Shown here in pieces: positions 45,123 through 53,184 of a DNA stretch of 64,000 nucleotides; position 1 is the first letter of the stretch; each line of letters begins with the position of its first letter. The stretch covers positions 1 through 64,000 of the forward strand of contig CANMOV010000008.1 in NCBI GenBank assembly GCA_947499565.1. The letters run 5' to 3'. This stretch comes from an uncultured Croceitalea sp. Its GTDB lineage: Bacteria; Bacteroidota; Bacteroidia; Flavobacteriales; Flavobacteriaceae. The translations under genes were made by a program, and so were the position numbers. Under the pieces are notes generated by a model. That model was not told where the DNA came from. It made no database searches and was given only the letters and a program-made list of their open reading frames with translations.

Positions 45123-45961
45123 AAAAATATTTTATGTCCTTAATATTGGTAATAGGATTTTTAAAGGCCTACGGTCAAACAGATGTGAAGAATAGTAAAG
45201 ACTACTATTTGTTAGACCGTATGCCCAACTACCATATCATTTCTTATAACGAAACAGCGTTTGACGCTCATAGTTTTTTTATAGAAAATAAAAAAACACC
45301 TATCGAGGGTAAAAAGTTTAGCATAAAATATCAGCATGGTAAATCAGACGACAAGAATTTTGAGTTCCCTACAAGACTTCAAATTTTAAGAAATTACTCA
45401 AATGCAATTAAAAAAGCAGGAGGTGAAATAGTTTCTGAAAGATATAATAGTGAATGGGGTCATTATACTTTTAAAACAACAAATGCGAAAGAAATCTGGG
45501 TGGAAGTTAAAACAAGCATTAGTGCTAAAACCTATACGGTAACAGTAATTGAAAGACAAACCATGAAACAAGAAATTGCTATTAATGCCGAATTGATTAA
45601 AAATAAAATTGAATTAGAAGGTAAAATCGCAATCTATGGCATCTATTTCGATGTAGGCAAATCAATTATCAAAAAAGAATCAGAGTCAGCATTACTTCAA
45701 ATTTCAGAATACTTGCGGAGGAACAAAGCTATTAATTGCTGGGTGGTTGGTCATACAGATTCTGACGGCTCATTTGAATTGAATAGTAAACTATCTTTAG
45801 AAAGAGCCAAAGCAATCAAAAAACATTTACAAGAAAAATATGGCATAGCCTCAAATAGGCTTTTTGCCGAAGGTGTTGGCCCGCTAGCACCAGTTGCATC
45901 AAACAATACAGAAGAAGGGAAAAAATTAAATCGAAGAGTAGAGTTAGTAAAAAAACAGTAA
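45119..45961 (+). CDS. OmpA-like peptidoglycan-associated protein
   Basis: 280 residues with a signal peptide (about 1-20, ending AYGQT). C-terminal OmpA domain (about 165-280): IYFDVGKSIIKKES, VVGHTDSDGSFELNSKLSLERAKAIKKHL, and NRRVELVKKQ. The N-terminal part is uncharacterised, with a beta-rich pattern. It links a lipoprotein-rich operon to peptidoglycan and probably partners the DKNYY protein upstream, as the genes overlap. Confidence 0.9.
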   Translation: MKKYFMSLILVIGFLKAYGQTDVKNSKDYYLLDRMPNYHIISYNETAFDAHSFFIENKKTPIEGKKFSIKYQHGKSDDKNFEFPTRLQILRNYSNAIKKAGGEIVSERYNSEWGHYTFKTTNAKEIWVEVKTSISAKTYTVTVIERQTMKQEIAINAELIKNKIELEGKIAIYGIYFDVGKSIIKKESESALLQISEYLRRNKAINCWVVGHTDSDGSFELNSKLSLERAKAIKKHLQEKYGIASNRLFAEGVGPLAPVASNNTEEGKKLNRRVELVKKQ

Positions 45962-46048
45962 TAGTTTAAACCAAAAACTTTAAAGAACTCAAAGCAGTTT
46001 GAAATTGAAAAAAGTTGCTATTGTTCTATTGTTGGCATTCATTTACAA

Positions 46049-46618
46049 ATGATAGAAGATATATTTGAAAAAATAACGGAAGAGTATTGTGAGATAAGTC
46101 CTGAAGCAATTTTTGATTGGTCTCAGAGAATAAAAATTATTGAACACAAAAAAAAGCACTTACTAATAAAAGAAGGTTCATACTCAACTAAGTTTTATTA
46201 CATCATAAAAGGAGCTGTTAAAGCCTATTACTTATTAGATGAAAAAGAAATAACTGATTGGTTTGCCTTTCAAAATGATTTTATTCCATCTACAACTAAC
46301 CATTTAATAGGTCAAAAAAGTAATCATTACATAGAACTTTTAGAGGATAGTATTTTAATTGAACTAACTAATACTGATTTAGAAGAAATTTGTAAAAATC
46401 ATCACGATTTTGAACACCTTTATCGCCTAACACTTTCTAAAGTTATTTATCAACTAAGAGAGCGGATTGCTTCACTTCAATTTAGAACTGTTAAGCAACG
46501 TTATGATAGTCTCATTGAATTACATCCTACAATAGAGTCTCGTGTACCTTTAGGTGATATTGCCTCTTATTTAGGTATTACACAGGAGTCATTAAGTAGA
46601 ATTAGAGCATCAAAATAA
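46049..46618 (+). CDS. Crp/Fnr-family regulator (second of three)
   Basis: 189 residues. Effector-binding beta-barrel (about 25-120: KKHLLIKEGSYSTKFYYIIKGAVKAYYLLDEKEITDWF), dimerisation helix and C-terminal HTH with recognition segment GITQESLSRIRASK, again E-x-x-S-R. A perfect TTGAT-N4-ATCAA box begins 5 nt after its stop, in front of the methyltransferase gene. No Fe-S Cys cluster is seen. Confidence 0.92.
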   Translation: MIEDIFEKITEEYCEISPEAIFDWSQRIKIIEHKKKHLLIKEGSYSTKFYYIIKGAVKAYYLLDEKEITDWFAFQNDFIPSTTNHLIGQKSNHYIELLEDSILIELTNTDLEEICKNHHDFEHLYRLTLSKVIYQLRERIASLQFRTVKQRYDSLIELHPTIESRVPLGDIASYLGITQESLSRIRASK

Positions 46619-46622
46619 GAAT

Positions 46623-46666
46623 TTGATTTATATCAAAAATTCCTATTGACAAAGCCAGTACTTTTG
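46623..46666 (+). promoter_or_regulatory. Fnr-type box with -7 element upstream of methyltransferase
   Basis: TTGAT-TTAT-ATCAA (46623-46636), a perfect palindrome, followed by TACTTTTG (46659-46666), a perfect -7 element. The palindrome centre is 36.5 nt from the end of the -7 box, matching the 37.5 nt seen at 32511-32555. It is 54 nt upstream of the methyltransferase ATG. Class II Crp/Fnr activation is the simplest reading. Confidence 0.7.
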
Positions 46667-46689
46667 TTTTGGTTGTAAAGCATTGAGTA

Positions 46690-47466
46690 ATGAAAAGAAT
46701 ACATTTATTTGAATTTGAAGATTTAAAATGGTTTCCTAATTGGATTAGAATTTGTATGACTCGCTTAATTATGGTGATGCATAAAAAATTCAATACCAGT
46801 GAGGATATGGCAAAATTACTTGCAAAGCTTATTAAACAAACAAATACATCCAAAATTATTGACTTATGCTCTGGGAGTGGAGGTCCTATGCTAGATGTAA
46901 TTTCTCATTTAAAAAATATTCATAAAATTAAAAATGTTGAATTAATTTTATCTGATTTATATCCAAATTTAGAAGCTGCAAAAAGAATAAACCAGACAGA
47001 TGATTCTATCAGTTATAGAACAATTCCTTTAGATGCGACAAACCTTGAAAATGACACCAAGGGAATACTGACTATGGTAGGTAGCTTTCATCATATGAAA
47101 CCCCAAGTGGCAAGAAATATTTTAGTTGAAGTTCAGAAAAATAATCAACCAATTTGTATTATGGAAATCAATAAGAAATTCCCTATTGTTTTATGGTGGT
47201 TTTTCATTCCATTAAGTATTATTTTATGTTTGTTTATTACCCCTCTTGTAAAACCGCTAACCGTAAAACAAATTATATTCACATATTTAGTCCCAATCAT
47301 TCCGATATGTTTTGCTTGGGATGCTGTGATAACAAGCGGAAGAATTTACCGTATGGAGGATTTAGATGTTTTACTAAAAGGATTGAAAACTGAACATTTC
47401 ACTTGGGAAAAAGGAATTATAAAAGGGAGTTCTGAAAAAATCTATTTAATGGGTCACCCAAATTGA
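46690..47466 (+). CDS. class I methyltransferase with C-terminal membrane segments
   Basis: 258 residues. Motif I is IIDLCSGSGGPMLDVI and motif II LILSDLYPNLEAAKR. A hydrophobic pair (about 167-215: IVLWWFFIPLSIILCLFITPLVK, IIFTYLVPIIPICFAW) suggests membrane attachment. The putative active region is SFHHMKPQVARNIL. It parallels the 31138/31850 methyltransferase-membrane protein pair, both behind Fnr-type boxes. The substrate is unknown. Confidence 0.8.
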   Translation: MKRIHLFEFEDLKWFPNWIRICMTRLIMVMHKKFNTSEDMAKLLAKLIKQTNTSKIIDLCSGSGGPMLDVISHLKNIHKIKNVELILSDLYPNLEAAKRINQTDDSISYRTIPLDATNLENDTKGILTMVGSFHHMKPQVARNILVEVQKNNQPICIMEINKKFPIVLWWFFIPLSIILCLFITPLVKPLTVKQIIFTYLVPIIPICFAWDAVITSGRIYRMEDLDVLLKGLKTEHFTWEKGIIKGSSEKIYLMGHPN

Positions 47467-47547
47467 ACAAAAAACGAAATGCCAATAATGTATATAAGAC
47501 ATTTCTAATATAGGCTTTCCGAGAGGTAAGTGTATGTTTGAGAAGTT

Positions 47548-47571
47548 GCCAAATTTTTAAATTTGGCTTTT
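47548..47571 (+). terminator. terminator after methyltransferase region
   Basis: A perfect 9-bp stem GCCAAATTT (47548-47556) with AAATTTGGC (47559-47567), followed by TTTT. It lies 81 nt after the methyltransferase stop. Confidence 0.75.
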
Positions 47572-47606
47572 AGAATAAAAAAATAAAAACAAAACACAAA
47601 AATTCG

Positions 47607-47646
47607 GCTTGCAAATAAACGGAAAGGTAAGCGTCTATTTACAAGC
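47607..47646. repeat. imperfect 15-bp inverted repeat
   Basis: Left arm GCTTGCAAATAAACG (47607-47621), right arm CGTCTATTTACAAGC (47632-47646), 13 of 15 positions pairing, 10-nt loop. It may be a mobile-element or cassette recombination hairpin, but I cannot place it in a family. Confidence 0.4.
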
Positions 47647-47927
47647 TAAGTTTCATATATGAGGCAGATTAGAATAGCATTATACTCTCAAAAAAACATT
47701 AAATCCCGATATATAAAAAAGAAAGCCCGCAATCCGTTTATAATCAGTTACTCGTCTAAATCATCTATTTAAGGTCCTACACTTAAAAGTTTATAACACT
47801 ATACTACATCGTAAGTTTTTTAATGAACTCGATTAGTTAACCAATGGTTGCCTAAAGCTTCGAATTTTTTTTCATTCAGAAGTGTTATAAATTAAAATTT
47901 CCGTCACTAATCAAATAAACAAGAACC

Positions 47928-49316
47928 ATGAAAAAAATAGCTATGTTATTTATGCTTTTTTGCAGCTTTGCGATGAGCAGTCAGGAAATTGTTGGTGATT
48001 GGAGTGGAACTCTCAAAACCCAGGGAATGGAATTAAGGTTAGTATTCCACATTTCAGAGGCAAATAACATTCATTCCGGCACATTGGATAGTCCTGACCA
48101 AAAAGCATTTGGCATACCCATAAGTTCAATAAATTTAAAGAACAGTAAGATTACCATCTCATTGGATAAATTAAGGGCAATTTATAATGGAACTTTAGGG
48201 GATAGTGGAATAATTATTGGTACTTTCAATCAGGGAGGTCAATCATTTAAATTAAACCTCTCTAAAGACAAACTTACTGAAAGAGTTTTAGAAAGACCTC
48301 AAGAACCTAAAAAACCTTTTCCTTACTATTCAGAAGATGTTACTTTTTTAAGTGAAGGTGGAAGTGTAAAGTTGTCAGGTACCTTAACGTTACCAAGTAA
48401 GAATGGGAAATTTCCTGTAGCCATTTTAATTAGTGGTAGTGGACCGCAGAATAGAGATGAAGAATATATGACGCACAAACCATTTTTGGTACTGTCAGAT
48501 TACCTAACAAGAAAAGGAATTGCAGTATTAAGGTATGATGATAGAGGTTTTGGAGAATCCACTGGCAACCACAATACTGCTACTTCTCTTGATTTCGCAT
48601 TTGATGTAAAATGCGCAATAAACTATTTAAGAACTAGAGATGAAATTAATAAAAACCAAATAGGTTTAATCGGACATAGTGAAGGAGGATTAATTGCGCC
48701 CATTGTTGCTTCGGAAATGGAAGAAGTTGATTTTATGGTATTGCTAGCTGGTCCGGGTGTTTCTGGAAGCGAAGTTGTTCTTCAACAGTTGAAAGCTACT
48801 GCCGAATTAAACAAAATGACATCTGAAGAATTAGAGGGGGAAACCGAGTTTCTAAAAGGAATTATTAAAATTCTTTCTCGAGAAAATAAGAATGTTTTTA
48901 AAAGACAACAGCTAAAGACATACTTTAAGTCACAACTTAGTGAGCTTGATGATATCAATGGAATGAATAAGGCAGAATACATCGATTCGAATATTGCACA
49001 ATTAATGAGACCTTGGTATTTATATTATATTAAGCACGAGCCTTCAAAATACCTAAAGCAGGTAAAATGCCCTGTATTTGCTATTAATGGTAGTAAGGAT
49101 AGTCAAGTTGTTCCTGAAAATTTAAATTTCATAGAAAGCGCATTGAAGGTTGGAGGTAACAAAGATGTTACTATAAAAGAATATGAAGAAATGAATCATC
49201 TATTTCAAAAATGTGAAACCGGTGCTATCAGTGAATACGCTTCAATAAGTATAACTATGGATTCTCAGGTTCTAGACGATATATCAAAATGGATTTTAAA
49301 AATGGTAAATGAGTAA
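47928..49316 (+). CDS. secreted alpha/beta hydrolase with N-terminal beta domain
   Basis: 462 residues. Signal peptide (about 1-18), an N-terminal beta-rich domain (about 19-125: GDWSGTLKTQGMELRLVFHI), then the hydrolase (about 130-460): LISGSGPQNRDEE, nucleophile elbow IGLIGHSEGGLIAP, Asp region AINGSKDSQVVPE and His in YEEMNHLFQK. Periplasmic. It overlaps an ECF sigma-factor gene by 8 nt, an unusual gene partner. A degenerate copy of its 3' end lies at 51785. Confidence 0.9.
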   Translation: MKKIAMLFMLFCSFAMSSQEIVGDWSGTLKTQGMELRLVFHISEANNIHSGTLDSPDQKAFGIPISSINLKNSKITISLDKLRAIYNGTLGDSGIIIGTFNQGGQSFKLNLSKDKLTERVLERPQEPKKPFPYYSEDVTFLSEGGSVKLSGTLTLPSKNGKFPVAILISGSGPQNRDEEYMTHKPFLVLSDYLTRKGIAVLRYDDRGFGESTGNHNTATSLDFAFDVKCAINYLRTRDEINKNQIGLIGHSEGGLIAPIVASEMEEVDFMVLLAGPGVSGSEVVLQQLKATAELNKMTSEELEGETEFLKGIIKILSRENKNVFKRQQLKTYFKSQLSELDDINGMNKAEYIDSNIAQLMRPWYLYYIKHEPSKYLKQVKCPVFAINGSKDSQVVPENLNFIESALKVGGNKDVTIKEYEEMNHLFQKCETGAISEYASISITMDSQVLDDISKWILKMVNE

Positions 49317-49800
49317 AGACTTTTACAAATCATATATATATCCCCATCTGGGAATCATCATAAAGATTTGTAGAGCCTATACAAATACCCAAGAAGATTT
49401 TGAAGACTATTTTCAAGAGGTTTGTTTACAGATATGGAGAAGTAAAGCAAATTTTAATGAACAGTCTGCTTGGTCAACTTGGGTCTACAGATTAACATTG
49501 AATGTTTGTTTAACATTTACCAGAAAAAAGAAAAGAAATGTGACCGTTATAGATAATATAGAACACAATGAAATCGATGACGACTACGAAAGTGCATTTA
49601 CCAGTGAGTCTTTTAGAATGTTGAATGAAGCAATTAAAAAACTTTCTAAACTAGACAGAGCAATTATTTTACTGTACCTAGAAGAAAAGTCATATAAGGA
49701 AATTGCAGAAATAATAGGTTTAAGTTCCGGTAATATTGGTACTCGGATAAATAGAATTAAGAATCGCTTAAAAAAAATATTAAATGGAAAAATCTATTGA
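49309..49800 (+). CDS. ECF sigma factor (cassette copy 1)
   Basis: 163 residues. Region 2 (about 12-75: AYTNTQEDFEDYFQEVCLQIWRSKANF then AWSTWVYRLTLNVCL) and region 4 (about 105-155: LSKLDRAIILLYLEEKSYKEIAEIIGLSSGNIGTRINRIKNRLKK). It lacks extra domains. It starts inside the end of the hydrolase gene and ends inside the start of a membrane protein (17 nt), so the three are strongly coupled. Confidence 0.94.
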   Translation: MSKDFYKSYIYPHLGIIIKICRAYTNTQEDFEDYFQEVCLQIWRSKANFNEQSAWSTWVYRLTLNVCLTFTRKKKRNVTVIDNIEHNEIDDDYESAFTSESFRMLNEAIKKLSKLDRAIILLYLEEKSYKEIAEIIGLSSGNIGTRINRIKNRLKKILNGKIY

Positions 49801-50425
49801 AAATATATGGAGGCAAGAGTTTAAGTTTAATAAAGAGCTTATTCCTGATTCGCATGATTTACAAAATCAGAAATCAAAAGATATTTTTGATAGAATGACT
49901 AGGTCAATGAAAAAGAATACTGCTATGTTGATGATTTTCGCATTGGGGTTTTTAGTATTTGTTTATTTTTCTGAAGCCCCATTGGTATTAGGGATTTTGA
50001 TTTTTTTATTCTTCAATTCTTTAGCACTATTCAATTTTAATCAAATAGAAAAGGCGGAAAAAATCAATAAAACCGCAACTAGTTATGAATACCTTATTAA
50101 GTTTAGAAACCAACTTAACAAATTAATTGGATTGAATATGAGGTTTAACAGGTTTGTATATCCAATCTGCATGTTAGTGGCTAGTATTATTTTATGGTTT
50201 TCTTATGGTAGAGAAGCTATTATGGAAAAACTATTCTTAAAGTTTCCTGATATGGTTCTAATAAATGGAATTCCAGTTTATTTCCTAATTGCCGTATTGA
50301 TATTATCTGTCTTACTTTCTGTTTTTTCTGCTAAAATTTATAAGTGGGAAGTGAATTTATTTTTCAAGAATTTGATTGATGAACTTGAAGAAATCATACA
50401 GCAAATGGAAGAACTTAAAAATTAA
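49784..50425 (+). CDS. membrane protein, likely anti-sigma partner
   Basis: 213 residues. A cytoplasmic N-terminal stretch (1-45) precedes four predicted helices (about 45-65, 68-85, 120-140 and 165-185); the C-terminal 30 residues are coiled-coil-like (LIDELEEIIQQMEELK). Topology and tight overlap with the ECF gene fit an anti-sigma factor, though no zinc-binding anti-sigma motif is seen. The second sigma copy lost this gene. Confidence 0.7.
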   Translation: MEKSIENIWRQEFKFNKELIPDSHDLQNQKSKDIFDRMTRSMKKNTAMLMIFALGFLVFVYFSEAPLVLGILIFLFFNSLALFNFNQIEKAEKINKTATSYEYLIKFRNQLNKLIGLNMRFNRFVYPICMLVASIILWFSYGREAIMEKLFLKFPDMVLINGIPVYFLIAVLILSVLLSVFSAKIYKWEVNLFFKNLIDELEEIIQQMEELKN

Positions 50426-50436
50426 AAGAGAAAATT

Positions 50437-50907
50437 ATGACTATAGAAGATGCATTAAAAAAAATAGATAATCTGATTTTAGAATCGAGCAGTGAATCTG
50501 ACAAGAAAACGTTCATAAAATTTTCAAAAGTTTTATCAGAATTTAAGATGAAACAATTATCAAAAAAAGAGAAAGAGCTACTTGAAAATAGTCTGGAAGA
50601 GACTATTCGAAATATTGATTCAAAAGGACTTAGAAATAATCCGAAACGAAGCTTCAGAAAATTTATGACTCTATCAATACGGGAACTAAACTTTGTTCCC
50701 AAAAAATACTATTCGGAATTATGTATTGGTGTTGGCGTTGCTATGGGAGTTAGCCTTGGAATATCTTTTGGTATACCATTTGGATTGCCCAACGGGATTG
50801 TTTATGGAATAATTTTTGGCTCATTAGTTGGATTGGTATTAGGGATATTTATAGGTAGATATATGGACAACAAAGCAGAAAGTCAGAATAGAATATTAAA
50901 TATTTAA
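50437..50907 (+). CDS. small membrane protein after the sigma cassette
   Basis: 156 residues. N-terminal helical, charged part (about 1-90), then a Gly-rich hydrophobic stretch (about 95-150: GVGVAMGVSLGISFGIPFG and more) forming two helices with glycine-zipper-like spacing. It starts 11 nt after the anti-sigma-like gene and is likely the last gene of this operon. No known family. Confidence 0.6.
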   Translation: MTIEDALKKIDNLILESSSESDKKTFIKFSKVLSEFKMKQLSKKEKELLENSLEETIRNIDSKGLRNNPKRSFRKFMTLSIRELNFVPKKYYSELCIGVGVAMGVSLGISFGIPFGLPNGIVYGIIFGSLVGLVLGIFIGRYMDNKAESQNRILNI

Positions 50908-51473
50908 GGATGTTTCTGCGAACGCACTCTGCTTAATGTCACTTGAGACATACCCAAATAAGAGGCTAAATGCCCTAATCCAATCCTATTTGAGAGGCTA
51001 GGGTTTTCTTGGCAAAAAATACTATAACGCTCTGCTGCTGGAGTTTCTTTTAACCTGAAGTACCTATATTCCAAATCAAATAGCGTCTTTTGATACATTT
51101 TTCTAGAAAAATTACATAGCTCTAAGTTTGTTTCAAGAAGAGTATTGAGTTTATCTGATGCCACTTTATAAACCACTGAATCCTCAAGAAACTGGATATA
51201 TCCATAGGATGGCATATTGTAGTATACACCGGCCATACTAAAGGCAATATTACCCTCTTTAAAAAACCAATTAGTAACTTCTTTACCATCTGGCATTAGG
51301 TAAAACCTAGCCAATCCATTTTCAATAAAGTAATAATTGTTATTTGTCTTTCCTTCTTTTACCAGAAAATCTTTTTTTAGATAATTTTCCTTAGTCATTA
51401 ATGAAGCAAGTTTTTTTAGGGTTGTATTTGAAAGTTGAAAATTATCTTTCAGTGAGTTTAAAATGTATTGCAT
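50904..51473 (-). CDS. Crp/Fnr-family regulator (third, lacks ExxSR Glu)
   Basis: 189 residues. Beta-barrel domain (KKDFLVKEGKTNNNYYFIENGLARFYLMPDGKEVTNWF) and C-terminal HTH GMSQVTLSRVRSQKHP. In contrast to the other two, the recognition segment reads V-T-L-S-R: the Glu that reads the T.A pair of TTGAT in Fnr is Val. Accordingly, I find no TTGAT-N4-ATCAA box near it. It converges on the membrane gene with a 4-nt overlap. Confidence 0.91.
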   Translation of the reverse strand: MQYILNSLKDNFQLSNTTLKKLASLMTKENYLKKDFLVKEGKTNNNYYFIENGLARFYLMPDGKEVTNWFFKEGNIAFSMAGVYYNMPSYGYIQFLEDSVVYKVASDKLNTLLETNLELCNFSRKMYQKTLFDLEYRYFRLKETPAAERYSIFCQENPSLSNRIGLGHLASYLGMSQVTLSRVRSQKHP

Positions 51474-51836
51474 AAGTAGTTAAAGGTTATTACCATGTAG
51501 TATATTCCTCAATAGTTGTTTCAAGTCCATAAAGTACAAAATGATTTGTATATCCTTTTACCCCGACTTTTTTAGCTTAGGACATACTTAAATTAGAGCT
51601 CTTCTTTCTGGTGAAAAAGAGTAAAGTAAGATGGATTATTTTACATAGGTAAAAAATATTAAACCCCCTTCTTTTTAATTTTCAGCACTAATTAAATGGA
51701 TAAATCTATAGGTAGTTTTTGAACCTTTTTACATAAACTCAGTCCTTAATGAAAAACATAGTTTATTCCTTCCCAAACATGGTAATGCATTTTCTAGTAT
51801 TAAAAGAGGCATCAAAATGGGTTTTAAAAGTTATGG
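51474..51836. other. intergenic region with a decayed hydrolase
   Basis: Most of the region has no ORF. Near 51675 a CACTAATTA-containing stretch resembles the front of the hydrolase at 47928 and may be the promoter remnant of its lost second copy. The 3' end of that copy is listed at 51785. Confidence 0.5.
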
Positions 51837-51844
51837 ATGAGTAA
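51785..51844 (+). pseudogene. 3' remnant of a second hydrolase copy
   Basis: Encodes MHFLVLKEASKWVLKVMDE then TAA, aligned residue by residue with the hydrolase end MDSQVLDDISKWILKMVNE (49257-49316). It overlaps the ECF gene exactly as in the intact cassette (GAGTAAAG at the junction). The rest of that hydrolase is gone. Confidence 0.85.
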
Positions 51845-52325
51845 AGATTTCTATCAAGCATATATTCTTTCTAATTCGGGAATCATCACAAAGATTTGCA
51901 GAATCTATACAAATACTCAAGAAGATTTTGAGGACTATTTTCAAGAGGTTTGTCTTCAGATATGGAGAAGCAAAGAAAATTTTAGAGGAGAGTGCGCATG
52001 GTCTACTTGGGTTTATAGATTAACACTAAATGTTTGTTTAGCATTCAATAGGAAAAATAAAAAAAATCTAATTTTTTTAGATAACAAGGTCTATTATGAG
52101 ATATACGAAGATTATAAGGGTGAATTTACCAATGAATCGCTCAGAATACTTAATGACGGAATTAAAAAACTATCTAAACAAAACAGAACAATTATTCTAT
52201 TATACCTCGAAGAAAAATCATATCAGGAAATTGCAGAAATAATAGGATTAAGTAAGAGCAATATTGGTACTAGAATAAATAGGGCTAAGAATCAATTGAA
52301 AAAAATATTAGATGGAAAAATCTAG
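51837..52325 (+). CDS. ECF sigma factor (orphan copy 2)
   Basis: 162 residues, close paralogue of the sigma factor at 49309 (same DFEDYFQEVCLQIWRS, AWSTWVYRLTLNVC and EEKSYxEIAEIIGLS blocks). The downstream gene is missing: after ATGGAAAAATCTA (52313-52325), shared with the anti-sigma start, the sequence diverges. So this sigma factor has lost its hydrolase and its anti-sigma-like partner. The four-member GTGAYTTTTT element begins 39 nt after its stop. Confidence 0.93.
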   Translation: MSKDFYQAYILSNSGIITKICRIYTNTQEDFEDYFQEVCLQIWRSKENFRGECAWSTWVYRLTLNVCLAFNRKNKKNLIFLDNKVYYEIYEDYKGEFTNESLRILNDGIKKLSKQNRTIILLYLEEKSYQEIAEIIGLSKSNIGTRINRAKNQLKKILDGKI

Positions 52326-52363
52326 GAAAAGTCCATGCACATAATAAGTTCGGCTCTAATAAT

Positions 52364-52394
52364 GTGATTTTTTAGAGAAATGGGATACTTATTA
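52364..52394 (+). promoter_or_regulatory. GTGATTTTTT-N12-TACTTATTA element
   Basis: GTGATTTTTT (52364-52373), 12 nt, TACTTATTA (52386-52394), 23 nt before the lipoprotein ATG. Same architecture as at 34679, 41221 and 61576. Confidence 0.55.
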
Positions 52395-52417
52395 GGTGAA
52401 AATTAAAATTTTAACCT

Positions 52418-52603
52418 ATGAAAAAAATAATTTTAGTTGTGTGTTTAGTTGGGCTATTTGTTGGTTGTACAATGAATCCAAGTAAAGAAGAGCGGATTCA
52501 AAAACTTGAAACTGAAATCAAATTAACTACTGAAAAAGTTAAAGAACTCGAAAATAAAGTTAAAAAGCTTGAAGAATTATATGAGCAACTAGAGCGGAAG
52601 TAA
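52418..52603 (+). CDS. small coiled-coil lipoprotein (copy A)
   Basis: 61 residues. Signal and lipobox LFVGCTM (Cys18); the rest is a charged coiled coil with heptad-like Leu (SKEERIQKLETEIKLTTEKVKELENKVKKLEELYEQLERK broken into two heptad blocks). The same short lipoprotein recurs at 61643 and, truncated, at 62404. Role unknown; Lpp-like or entericidin-like tethering is possible. It follows the orphan sigma gene and its element. Confidence 0.82.
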   Translation: MKKIILVVCLVGLFVGCTMNPSKEERIQKLETEIKLTTEKVKELENKVKKLEELYEQLERK

Positions 52604-52703
52604 ATGTTTTGAAAGATGCTAATTGTGCAAAAATAATTTTGAACCTTTCAAAAACTAATACGTCTAATATACATACAGTTTATTTAAGTTAAAAGATAAC
52701 CTA

Positions 52704-53144
52704 ATGTCAACTGAAGAGAAAATAACGCTTAGAGCAGGACTGGAACAATTCTATAAAGAGAATGAAGAGTATTTTGGTCATCACGATTTAGCTATGTCCG
52801 ATAAGGCCAAAGCTTTTTTAGAAGCCCATGATGCTGCACATGTTCTGTTTGATTGCGATATTTCGCTATTTGGTGAAGGTTCCGTAAAAATATGGACCAT
52901 ATTCGGCACTACATTAGGATTCTGGAAACATATTTCAGAATACAAAGAAGCTCAGGCTTTTGAATTGGCCAGAACTTTTAGTTTTTGGCATGTAGTAAAT
53001 AATACTTTTAAATTCTTATTTACTATCCCTAAACTCATTTATAGAGCGAAACGCATGAACAAGCCATGGCCTTGGCTAGGTTTCGAATCCTATTTAGATA
53101 CACCAATCAATGAAATTAGAAAAGAATACAATATTACCGTTTAG
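52704..53144 (+). CDS. COQ4-like protein
   Basis: 146 residues. The motif HD-x2-H-x11-E is present: H42-D43..H46 and E58, the metal-binding signature of COQ4 (HDLxH then Glu at the same spacing in yeast and human). The rest is helical, with AWxxTTLG-like WTIFGTTLGFWK and basic C-terminal. COQ4 acts in ubiquinone synthesis, but Bacteroidota make menaquinone, so this is a COQ4-superfamily member of other function. Family call by motif; no search was run. Confidence 0.7.
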   Translation: MSTEEKITLRAGLEQFYKENEEYFGHHDLAMSDKAKAFLEAHDAAHVLFDCDISLFGEGSVKIWTIFGTTLGFWKHISEYKEAQAFELARTFSFWHVVNNTFKFLFTIPKLIYRAKRMNKPWPWLGFESYLDTPINEIRKEYNITV

Positions 53145-53184
53145 AAAACTTTGATACTAACCGTTGTTATATGCAGCTAAAAAA

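Larger units (their letters stand above)
47467..47927. other. 461-bp intergenic region with hairpins
   Basis: No gene is seen. It holds the terminator at 47548-47571, an imperfect inverted repeat (GCTTG... at 47607-47621 with ...CAAGC at 47632-47646, 13 of 15 matched) and, before the hydrolase, an element TGTTATAAAT-N12-CACTAATCA (47883-47913) resembling one ahead of the ankyrin gene. A GGTAAGYGT direct repeat occurs near 47526 and 47626. Confidence 0.5.
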
